Under the pieces are notes generated by a model. It searched no databases and was not told the origin of the DNA. It saw only the letters and a program-made list of their open reading frames with translations. Of a stretch of DNA of 5,965 nucleotides, positions 1 through 5,965 are shown in pieces. Within the stretch, counting starts at the first letter, position 1; each line of letters opens with the position of its first letter. The stretch spans positions 1 to 5,965 of the forward strand of contig JAEYRT010000073.1 in the NCBI GenBank assembly GCA_023435325.1, given 5' to 3'. This stretch comes from Pseudomonadota bacterium (lineage in GTDB: Bacteria > Pseudomonadota > Gammaproteobacteria > Burkholderiales > Burkholderiaceae_C). Position numbers and translations under genes: made by a program.

Positions 1-906
1 ATGCTGGCCTATGTGGAAATGTTCAAGCGCGACGCTGAGCGCATGATGGACGTGCGCAAGCGCGTGAATGTGCTGCCTTTGGGCTCTGCTGCGCTGGCCG
101 GTACGACCTATCCGCTGGACCGCGAGCGCGTGGCCAAGACATTAGGCATGGATGGCGTGTGCCAGAATTCGCTGGACGGCGTATCCGACCGCGACTTTGC
201 GATTGAATTTACATCGGCCGCTTCGCTGTGCATGGTCCACATCTCGCGCCTGTCCGAAGAGCTGATTGTGTGGATGAGCCAGAACTTCGGCTTTATCAAG
301 ATTGCCGATCGCTTCACCACTGGCTCGTCCATCATGCCCCAGAAGAAGAACCCCGATGTCCCCGAACTGGCACGTGGCAAGACGGGGCGTGTGGTGGGTC
401 ACCTGATGGGCCTGATCACTTTGATGAAGGGCCAGCCCTTGGCCTACAACAAGGACAACCAGGAAGACAAGGAACCCTTGTTCGACACCGTCGATACGCT
501 TAAGGACACGCTGCGCATCTTTGCCGAAATGATTGGCGGGCAGGTGAACCCAGCGACCGGCGCCAAGGAAGGTGGTATCACCGTGAACGCAGACAACATG
601 CGTGCTGCTGCGCTCAAGGGTTACGCGACTGCCACCGACCTGGCCGACTATTTGGTCAAGAAGGGCCTGCCTTTCCGTGATGCCCACGAAACTGTGGCCC
701 ATGCTGTGAAGCTGGCGACGCAAAAGGGCGTGGACCTGAGCGAACTGCCTTTGGAGGAATTGCAATCGTTCAACCCCAATGTGCAAGCCGATGTGTTCGA
801 GGTGCTGAGCCTGGAGGGATCTCTCAACGCACGCAATACCCTGGGTGGTACGGCCCCTGTGCAAGTGCGTGCCCAACTGGCCAAGCACCGCGCGCGCCTG
901 GCATAA
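1..906 (+). CDS. argH: Argininosuccinate lyase, C-terminal part (5' end cut by window edge)
   Basis: Argininosuccinate lyase cleaves argininosuccinate to arginine and fumarate, the last step of arginine biosynthesis, as a cytoplasmic homotetramer of the fumarase/aspartase superfamily. The superfamily signature GSSIMPQKKNPD begins at visible residue 108; its serines lie on the mobile catalytic loop of the family. Other ArgH-like stretches are LPLGSAALAGT near residues 25-35, SLDGVSDRDF near 57-66, YNKDNQEDKEPLFD from 149, and the C-terminal GGTAPVQV from 282. The frame ends at TAA 904-906. Only 301 codons are present against a usual length of about 460, so roughly 160 N-terminal residues lie upstream. 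The ATG at base 1 is almost certainly an internal methionine, because the sequence after it (LAYVEMFKRDAER) belongs to the middle of the protein. There is no frameshift or missing catalytic motif in the visible part. A strong terminator follows 40 bases downstream, so argH ends its transcription unit here. The family assignment is very secure. Confidence 0.97.
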   Translation: MLAYVEMFKRDAERMMDVRKRVNVLPLGSAALAGTTYPLDRERVAKTLGMDGVCQNSLDGVSDRDFAIEFTSAASLCMVHISRLSEELIVWMSQNFGFIKIADRFTTGSSIMPQKKNPDVPELARGKTGRVVGHLMGLITLMKGQPLAYNKDNQEDKEPLFDTVDTLKDTLRIFAEMIGGQVNPATGAKEGGITVNADNMRAAALKGYATATDLADYLVKKGLPFRDAHETVAHAVKLATQKGVDLSELPLEELQSFNPNVQADVFEVLSLEGSLNARNTLGGTAPVQVRAQLAKHRARLA

Positions 907-945
907 GCTTTTCCAGCTTGCCCTGTCAGGGCACTTTCAAACTCG

Positions 946-974
946 AAAGGGACGCAGACAGCGTCCCTTTTTTT
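946..974 (+). terminator. Rho-independent terminator of argH
   Basis: A perfect 10-bp stem (AAAGGGACGC at 946-955 and GCGTCCCTTT at 961-970) encloses a 5-base loop (AGACA), and an unbroken run of seven T covers 968-974. It lies 40 bases after the argH stop, in the right orientation to end argH transcription. This is a textbook intrinsic terminator, seen directly in the sequence. Confidence 0.93.
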
Positions 975-1096
975 AGGATTCGCATGGTTTGCGATGGGGT
1001 TCGTCTTTATTGAAGAGGTTTTTGGCAGAGGGTTTTTGCAATTTCTCCGGTAGGCTGGCAGATGGCCGTGTATGGCTTCTTTTATTTTTTACTTCT

Positions 1097-1100
1097 GGAG
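1097..1100 (+). promoter_or_regulatory. Shine-Dalgarno site deciding the GTG 1108 start
   Basis: GGAG at 1097-1100 sits 7 bases before GTG 1108. An upstream in-frame ATG at 1072 has no comparable purine-rich site at the right distance. Starting at 1108 also places a twin-arginine motif at residues 5-10, where a Tat signal normally has it. Starting at 1072 would put an extra, partly hydrophobic stretch of 12 residues in front. Confidence 0.7.
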
Positions 1101-1107
1101 CAAGTTT

Positions 1108-2103
1108 GTGTCCCATTCCTCACGACGTCGATTCCTCATCAAAACCGCGACACAGACAGCGGTGCTGGCCGGTGCCAGCGTGGCAGGATGGCGATGGTCG
1201 TGGGCCAATGAAAAGCCCATCCGTATTCTGGTTGGCTTTCCTGCGGGAGGTGGTAGCGACGTGATTGCACGTTTGCTGCAGGAACCGCTGAGCAAACGCT
1301 TGGGGCGGACCGTCATCATCGAGAACCGGCCCGGCGCAGGGGGGCAGATCGCAGCGCAGCAACTCAAGGCTTCACCCGCTGATGGCTCGACGCTGTTTTT
1401 GACGCATGACCACAGCATTTCCATCCTGCCGCAGGTGGTGCGACATGCCGGTTTTGATCCTGCACAAGACTTCGAGCCCATGGGGGGCTTTGCCTCCTTC
1501 GTCAACACCTTTGCGGTGTCAGGCCTGCACCCTGCCAAGACCTTTGACGAGTATTTGCAGTGGGTACGCAAGGACGCAGATGGCCGCAGTGCCATTGGCA
1601 TTCCAGCGCCTGCTTCTACGCCGGAATTCTTGGTCAAACAACTGGCGCAGCGTTATCAGCTGGATTTGATATCGGCACCTTACAAGGGCAGTGCCCCCAT
1701 GATCAGCGACATGCTGGGCAGGCAGATCGAGGCAGGTATCGGTTCCGTGCTGGATTTCCTGCAGTATCACCAAGAGGGCAAGGTGCGTGTGCTGGCCGTG
1801 CTTGGTGGGCAGCGTCAGCCCTGGCTGCCTGACGTGCCCACATTTGCCGAGCTAGGCATGAAGGGACTGGAAGACATGCCGTACTACGGCATCTATGCAC
1901 CCAAGGGTGTGCCCGCGGAATTCACGCAGCGCTTTGCCCAGGCACTGACAGAAAGCGTTCAGGAACCGGACATCCGCAAGCAACTGGAAGCCTTGGGCCT
2001 GGTGGTTGATCCCATGACGCCCACACAGCTGCATCAGCGCGAGCGCGCCTATGCCGCCGTTTGGAAACGCATCATCGCAGAAAGCGGTTTCAAGCCCCAG
2101 TAA
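1108..2103 (+). CDS. Tat-exported Bug/TctC-family tripartite tricarboxylate transporter substrate-binding protein
   Basis: This is a periplasmic solute-binding protein of the Bug (TctC) family, which captures small, usually carboxylated ligands with a two-lobed Venus-flytrap fold. From GTG 1108 it has 331 residues, normal for the family. The N-terminus carries a Tat-type signal: SRRRFL at residues 5-10, a hydrophobic stretch, and a likely cleavage after SWA (31-33). The mature part opens with the family hallmark PIRILVGFPAGGGSD (37-51), followed by ENRPGAGG (72-79). Near the C-terminus IYAPKGVPAE and the closing WKRIIAESGFKPQ match the usual family ending. The ligand cannot be read from the sequence. 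No TctA or TctB membrane partner lies next to it, which is common for Bug proteins in Burkholderiales, where many such genes are orphans. Terminators on both sides suggest a one-gene unit. An alternative start at ATG 1072 would give 343 residues but lacks a good ribosome site. Confidence 0.93.
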   Translation: MSHSSRRRFLIKTATQTAVLAGASVAGWRWSWANEKPIRILVGFPAGGGSDVIARLLQEPLSKRLGRTVIIENRPGAGGQIAAQQLKASPADGSTLFLTHDHSISILPQVVRHAGFDPAQDFEPMGGFASFVNTFAVSGLHPAKTFDEYLQWVRKDADGRSAIGIPAPASTPEFLVKQLAQRYQLDLISAPYKGSAPMISDMLGRQIEAGIGSVLDFLQYHQEGKVRVLAVLGGQRQPWLPDVPTFAELGMKGLEDMPYYGIYAPKGVPAEFTQRFAQALTESVQEPDIRKQLEALGLVVDPMTPTQLHQRERAYAAVWKRIIAESGFKPQ

Positions 2104-2131
2104 ACCAGCGGTACCTTTTCCTGGTATGCCC

Positions 2132-2162
2132 AGCCGCAAAGCGTCAGCCTTGCGGCTTTTTT
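2132..2162 (+). terminator. Rho-independent terminator of the Bug-family gene
   Basis: A perfect 8-bp stem (AGCCGCAA at 2132-2139 and TTGCGGCT at 2150-2157) encloses a 10-base loop, and six T run from 2157 to 2162. After GTA at 2163-2165 there is a second T run (2166-2170). It begins 28 bases after the stop codon of the binding-protein gene and should separate its transcription from the A2M gene downstream. Confidence 0.85.
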
Positions 2163-2181
2163 GTATTTTTGTAACCGTGGG

Positions 2182-2202
2182 TCACGCCGGTAGTGGGCGT
2201 GA
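2182..2202 (+). repeat. Small inverted repeat in the leader of the A2M gene
   Basis: TCACGCC (2182-2188) and GGCGTGA (2196-2202) are perfect 7-base inverted arms around a 7-base centre (GGTAGTG). No T run follows, so it is not an intrinsic terminator. It ends 58 bases before the GTG start of the A2M gene. It could be a repressor or activator site, an mRNA leader hairpin, or chance. The symmetry is visible; any function is a guess. Confidence 0.35.
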
Positions 2203-2251
2203 GCAGTGCCAGTGTAGGCTAGCGCCCATTCATCACAAGGGCAGCAGCGCG

Positions 2252-2256
2252 AGGAG
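2252..2256 (+). promoter_or_regulatory. Shine-Dalgarno site deciding the GTG 2261 start
   Basis: AGGAG at 2252-2256 (within GAGGAG) lies 4 bases before GTG 2261, slightly close but strong. The frame is open further upstream, so the ribosome site and the signal peptide that begins directly at this GTG are what fix the start. No in-frame ATG exists near this position. Confidence 0.7.
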
Positions 2257-2260
2257 CTAC

Positions 2261-5200
2261 GTGGCGCAGATTCGTTCTTTCCTTTTCAGATTCGGGCTGG
2301 TTGGGTATGCCGCTGTTGCAGCGTTGTCCCATGCTGCCAGCATTACCCAAGTCACTCCGCAAGGCGCCGTTAACCAAGTGCGCCAGGTGGTGGTGCAGAT
2401 GTCGGACAATGCGGTGCGCCTGGGCAATGCGCAGGCCCCAGCCCCGGTCAGTGTGCAATGCACACCGGAGCAGCAGGGTTCGGGCCGGTGGAACAACGCC
2501 CGCGAATGGGTGTGGCAGCTGGAAGCCCCCATGCCTGCGGGCACGCGCTGTCAGCTCATTCCAGAAAAAACATTCAAATTACCTTCTGGGAAAAGTTTGA
2601 CGGGCGCTGGCAGCTATCAGTTTGAAGTGACAGGGCCGGCCGTAATGGAAATTTGGCCTGCCACTTATGAAGCCATCGATGAAGCACAGAGTTTTGTGCT
2701 GCAGCTCAATGGTCCGGCAACGGCAGAGAGCCTGGCGGAACATGCCTATTGCCGGGCCGAAGATGTGGGCGAACGCATTCCCGTTCATGTGTTCGACGCT
2801 GCGCACACCGAGGAATTGCGCAAGGCGCTGAAACTCTCCGCCCAGCCGTATTACGTCGCGCTGGCCTGCAAGCGTCGCATGACGGCAGGCAGCCGCATGC
2901 AACTGGTTTATGGCGCAGGTGTGACCATGCCTTCGGGCGTGCGCAACCGGGCGGCGCAGACTTTTGACTACAACGTGCGTGAGGCCTTTGCGGCAGAGCT
3001 GCAGTGCCAGCGCGAACGGGCGAATGCCGGGTGTTTGCCCATTCGTGATGTGCTGCTGTCATTCACTGCACCTGTACCTGCAACGCAGGCCAGACAAGTG
3101 CTGCTGCAGCAAGGCAGCCAGCACATTGCGGCAACACTGGAAACAGACAAGGCAGGGGCAGTTACGGAGCTGCGTTTCAAAGGGCCGTTTACACCGCTGG
3201 CCACATACCAGCTGCACCTGCCTGCCAACCTGCAGGATGACGCAGGCCGTAGCTTGGCCAATGCGGCCGCTTTTCCATTGGCCGTGGCCATGGGTGACAC
3301 CCCGCCGCTGGTGAAATTCGCGGCCGCACCGTTTGGCGTGCTGGAGCGCTTTGCCGAAGGCAAGGACGGTACAGCCGTGCTGCCCGTTACCGTGCGCAGG
3401 GTCGAGGCTATGGACGGCATTGTTCCTGCGGATGCACAGGTGCGCCATCTGCGGTTGCAGCAGGATGCCGACATCATCCGCTGGTGGGACAAGGTACAGC
3501 GCTATGACCGCAGCCATGTGAATCGCAAGCAGGCACAAAAGGAGCTGCATGCTCCCTTGCCCCGTCCCTTGGACGAGGATGACAGCCACATGGTGGCGAC
3601 CCGTACGGTGTCACTGCTGAACGGCGAAACGCATGTGCACGCGGTGCAATTGCCCAGGGCGCAGAACGATGGCCCGCGCGAGCTTGAAGTCGTGGGCATT
3701 CCACTCAAAGAACCGGGCCTGCATGTGTTGGAGGTGGAATCACCCCGTCTGGGCGCAGCGCTGCTCGACGAACGCCTGGGCGAGCAACGCAGCATGTTTG
3801 TGCGTACCTCGGCACTTGTGACCAATTTGGCCGTGCACTTCAAGCTGGGCCGCGAAGGCTCGGCAGTGTGGGTCACTACGCTGGATCATGGCAAGCCGGT
3901 GGCGGAGGCCAGGGTGCAGGTGTCGGACTGCCGCGGTCGGCCGCACGCCAGTGGACAGACCGATGCCCAGGGCTTGCTGTTGCTGCCAGAACTCGACAAG
4001 GAAGCGCCGCGTTGCGATGACCACGAAGGCAGTGGCCAGTGGTTTGTCAGCGCACGCCAGAACAAGGATGGTGTGGAAGATGTGGCCTTTGTTTGGAGTG
4101 ACTGGCAGCGGGGCATCGAACCGTGGCGCTTTCACGTGCCCACAGGCTGGGGCAGTGAACCGGACATCGCCGTGCATACGGTCATGGACCGCAATCTGCT
4201 GCGCGTCGGCGACACCGTTTCCATGAAGCACTTTGTGCGTGTGCAGACCTTGCAGGGGCTGGCATTGCCCAAGGATTGGCCGGTGGAGTTGCTCATCACC
4301 CATGTGGGCAGCAACCAGCAATACAGACAGCGTCTGCAGTGGAGTGAGACGCACAATGGCGGACGCAATGCCATCAGCAGCTTTGCCATACCCAAGGCAG
4401 CCAAGCTGGGGCTGTACAGCGTGGAGCTGCGTTGGCCTGAAAGTGCGCAGGGGGGCCAACGCAGCCGGCAATCGGGTGAATTCCGTGTGGAGGCGTTTCG
4501 CCTGCCTGTTTTCCAGGGCAGCGTACAACCGGCAGACCAGGGTACGCTGGTGCAACCTCAGCGCTTGCCGGTGGTTGTGAACCTGAACTACCTGAATGGT
4601 GGAGCGGCCAGTGGGCAGGAGGTGAAGGTGAGCGCCCTGCTGCGCGAACGCCATGTGTCTTTCGAGCGCTGGAGCGGCTATAGCTTCCGCAGCCCGCGCA
4701 CCGATGACACGGCACGCCGAGAAGCCGAGGAACATGCGGCCGATGGCAGCCGGTTGGTGGCGGACAAACTGCCGTTGCAGCTGGATGCACAAGGCCAGGG
4801 CAGCGTGGAACTCGACCAGTTGCCCGCCATCATGCAGCCCCAGGAACTGGTGCTCGAAGCCAGCTTTGCCGATCCCAATGGAGAAATCCAGAGCCTGCGC
4901 AGCAGCCGGGCGCTGTGGCCTGCTGCCGTGCTGGCGGGCATTCGTACCGAGGGCTGGATGACGGCGGGCCGCAAGATGCGCCTGCAGGCATTGGCCGTAG
5001 ATGCGCAGGGGCAGCCTCAGGCCGGGGTGCCACTGAAGGTGCATGCCGTGCACCACACCACCACCAGCACGCGCAAGCGCCTGGTTGGCGGTTTCTACAG
5101 CTACGACAACCAACACAGCCGCAAGGAACTGGGTGAAGTTTGCAGCGGAAGAAGCGATGCGCGTGGCCTGTTGCTGTGCGAGGTGCAGGTGGTGCAAGAG

Positions 5201-5965
5201 GGCGAAGTGGAGCTGATTGCTTCCGCGCAGGACAGCCAGGGGCGTATGGCGCATGCGGCCGATACCGTGTGGGTCACAGGGCAGGGCGAGTTGTGGTTTG
5301 GAGGGCAGAACCATGACCGTATGGATGTGCTGCCGGAAAAGCCGCGGTACGCACCGGGCGAGACGGCGAGGCTGCAGGTGCGCATGCCGTTTCGTGAAGC
5401 CACGGCCTTGGTCAGCGTAGAGCGCGAGGGGGTGCTGCACGCCCAGGTCATGCCGCTCAAAGGCCGGGACCCGACCATCGAACTACCCATACAAGCTGGC
5501 TGGGGGCCGAATGTGTATGTGAGCGTGCTGGCCCTGCGTGGGCGTTTGTATGAAGTGCCGTGGTACAGCTTTTTCACCTGGGGCTATCAAGCACCGCGCC
5601 AGTGGTGGAATGCCTTCTGGCACAGCGGCAAGGACTATGTGGCGCCCACGGCCATGGTGGATTTGAGCAAGCCTGCCTTCCGCCTGGGTGTGGCGGAGCT
5701 GCAGGTGCAGGATGCCTCGCAGCAACTGCAGGTGACCGTGCAGGCCGACAAGCGCAGCTACCGAGTCCGCGACAAGGCCCGGGTCACCATCCGTGCGACC
5801 TTGCCCGATGGCCAGCCTGCAGCCCATGCCGAAGTGGCCGTGGCTGCGGTGGACAAGGCGCTGCTGGAGCTGTCCCCGAACCATACCTGGGACCAGCGCA
5901 CCGCCCTATGGCAGCGCCGCGGCTGGTCGGTGGAAACGGCAACCGCGCAGATGGAAGTCGTGGGG
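2261..5965 (+). CDS. Bacterial alpha-2-macroglobulin family protein, N-terminal part (3' end cut by window edge)
   Basis: This is a large exported homologue of eukaryotic alpha-2-macroglobulin (COG2373; E. coli relatives YfhM and YfaS), a class thought to trap foreign proteases in the periplasm. The visible 1235 residues run without a stop. Residues 1-25 form a Sec signal peptide (basic start, hydrophobic core, cleavage likely after SHA at 23-25) with no lipobox cysteine. A chain of macroglobulin-type beta domains follows: VLLSFTAPV at 264-272; a bMG3-like segment from 513 containing VWVTTLDHGKPVAEARV; an MG2/A2M_N-like segment from 639 (MDRNLLRVGDTVSMKH) to about 725; FRVEAFRLPVF at 741-751; the conserved YAPGETARLQVRMPF at 1030-1044 and VEREGV at 1053-1058; then WW and VDLSKPAFRLG. 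The bait-region domain starts near 1160 and includes VAAVDKALLEL (about 1194-1204). The last residues, VETATAQMEVVG, match the stretch before the family's A2M core. Relatives are about 1500-2000 residues, so several hundred are missing. Whether a CxEQ thioester exists cannot be seen. Ten cysteines fall into five close pairs. Confidence 0.94.
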   Translation, partial: MAQIRSFLFRFGLVGYAAVAALSHAASITQVTPQGAVNQVRQVVVQMSDNAVRLGNAQAPAPVSVQCTPEQQGSGRWNNAREWVWQLEAPMPAGTRCQLIPEKTFKLPSGKSLTGAGSYQFEVTGPAVMEIWPATYEAIDEAQSFVLQLNGPATAESLAEHAYCRAEDVGERIPVHVFDAAHTEELRKALKLSAQPYYVALACKRRMTAGSRMQLVYGAGVTMPSGVRNRAAQTFDYNVREAFAAELQCQRERANAGCLPIRDVLLSFTAPVPATQARQVLLQQGSQHIAATLETDKAGAVTELRFKGPFTPLATYQLHLPANLQDDAGRSLANAAAFPLAVAMGDTPPLVKFAAAPFGVLERFAEGKDGTAVLPVTVRRVEAMDGIVPADAQVRHLRLQQDADIIRWWDKVQRYDRSHVNRKQAQKELHAPLPRPLDEDDSHMVATRTVSLLNGETHVHAVQLPRAQNDGPRELEVVGIPLKEPGLHVLEVESPRLGAALLDERLGEQRSMFVRTSALVTNLAVHFKLGREGSAVWVTTLDHGKPVAEARVQVSDCRGRPHASGQTDAQGLLLLPELDKEAPRCDDHEGSGQWFVSARQNKDGVEDVAFVWSDWQRGIEPWRFHVPTGWGSEPDIAVHTVMDRNLLRVGDTVSMKHFVRVQTLQGLALPKDWPVELLITHVGSNQQYRQRLQWSETHNGGRNAISSFAIPKAAKLGLYSVELRWPESAQGGQRSRQSGEFRVEAFRLPVFQGSVQPADQGTLVQPQRLPVVVNLNYLNGGAASGQEVKVSALLRERHVSFERWSGYSFRSPRTDDTARREAEEHAADGSRLVADKLPLQLDAQGQGSVELDQLPAIMQPQELVLEASFADPNGEIQSLRSSRALWPAAVLAGIRTEGWMTAGRKMRLQALAVDAQGQPQAGVPLKVHAVHHTTTSTRKRLVGGFYSYDNQHSRKELGEVCSGRSDARGLLLCEVQVVQEGEVELIASAQDSQGRMAHAADTVWVTGQGELWFGGQNHDRMDVLPEKPRYAPGETARLQVRMPFREATALVSVEREGVLHAQVMPLKGRDPTIELPIQAGWGPNVYVSVLALRGRLYEVPWYSFFTWGYQAPRQWWNAFWHSGKDYVAPTAMVDLSKPAFRLGVAELQVQDASQQLQVTVQADKRSYRVRDKARVTIRATLPDGQPAAHAEVAVAAVDKALLELSPNHTWDQRTALWQRRGWSVETATAQMEVVG

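Noticed and set aside
142..888. Open frame of 248 codons on the minus strand opposite argH
   Set aside because: It is antisense to a secure argH coding region and its translation shows no family motif, so it is a compositional shadow.
905..932. Two tiny inverted repeats just after argH (AAGCT/AGCTT at 905-919 and GCCCTG/CAGGGC at 920-932)
   Set aside because: The stems are only 5-6 bp with no T run after them, and the real terminator follows at 946-974. They are probably chance, or minor 3'-end structure.
1072..1107. ATG 1072 as the start of the Bug-family gene
   Set aside because: No good ribosome site precedes it, and it would put 12 extra residues before a well-placed Tat motif. GTG 1108 has GGAG 7 bases upstream. 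The ATG is kept only as an alternative.
975..1107. Possible promoter for the Bug-family gene (TTGCGA at 989 and TTGAAG at 1010 tested as -35 boxes)
   Set aside because: Neither has an acceptable -10 hexamer at 16-18 base spacing. The region is T-rich and a promoter is expected here, but none can be named from the sequence.
3740..5440. Open reading frame of 566 codons on the minus strand inside the A2M gene
   Set aside because: It lies fully antisense to a frame with clear family motifs. Its product is rich in His, Gln, Leu and Arg with no recognisable domain, as expected for a shadow frame opposite GC-biased codons.
1..5965. Search for a novel system, mobile element, CRISPR array, tRNA or phage genes
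   Set aside because: The three genes account for nearly all bases, the gaps are under about 200 bases, and no direct repeats, transposase motifs or tRNA-like cloverleaf were noticed.

Overview
The window looks like a chromosomal segment from a beta-proteobacterium of the order Burkholderiales, probably a Comamonadaceae-type genome. This is inferred from three things: the moderately high GC coding sequence, a stand-alone Bug-type tripartite tricarboxylate transporter binding protein (a family greatly expanded in Burkholderiales), and the style of the alpha-2-macroglobulin homologue. No database search was possible, so genus is not claimed.

Layout, all on the + strand: (1) bases 1-906 hold the C-terminal two-thirds of argH (argininosuccinate lyase), cut by the left edge, followed by a strong intrinsic terminator at 946-974. 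(2) A gene starting most plausibly at GTG 1108 and ending at 2103 encodes a Tat-exported Bug/TctC-family solute-binding protein, followed by a second intrinsic terminator at 2132-2162. (3) From GTG 2261 to the right edge runs one uninterrupted frame of 1235 codons, the N-terminal part of a large exported bacterial alpha-2-macroglobulin (A2M, COG2373 type), cut by the edge before its core and any thioester region.

The three genes appear to be separate transcription units, since a terminator follows each of the first two, and they share no obvious pathway: arginine biosynthesis in the cytoplasm, periplasmic carboxylate-type ligand capture, and a periplasmic protease-trap-like protein. The two intergenic gaps are about 200 and 157 bases. 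They hold the terminators, two Shine-Dalgarno sites that decide GTG starts and one small inverted repeat, but no promoter I could defend. I see no RNA gene, mobile element, CRISPR array or prophage. The content is ordinary. The points most worth a second look are in the A2M protein: ten cysteines falling into five neighbouring pairs, and a cleavable signal peptide without a lipobox.
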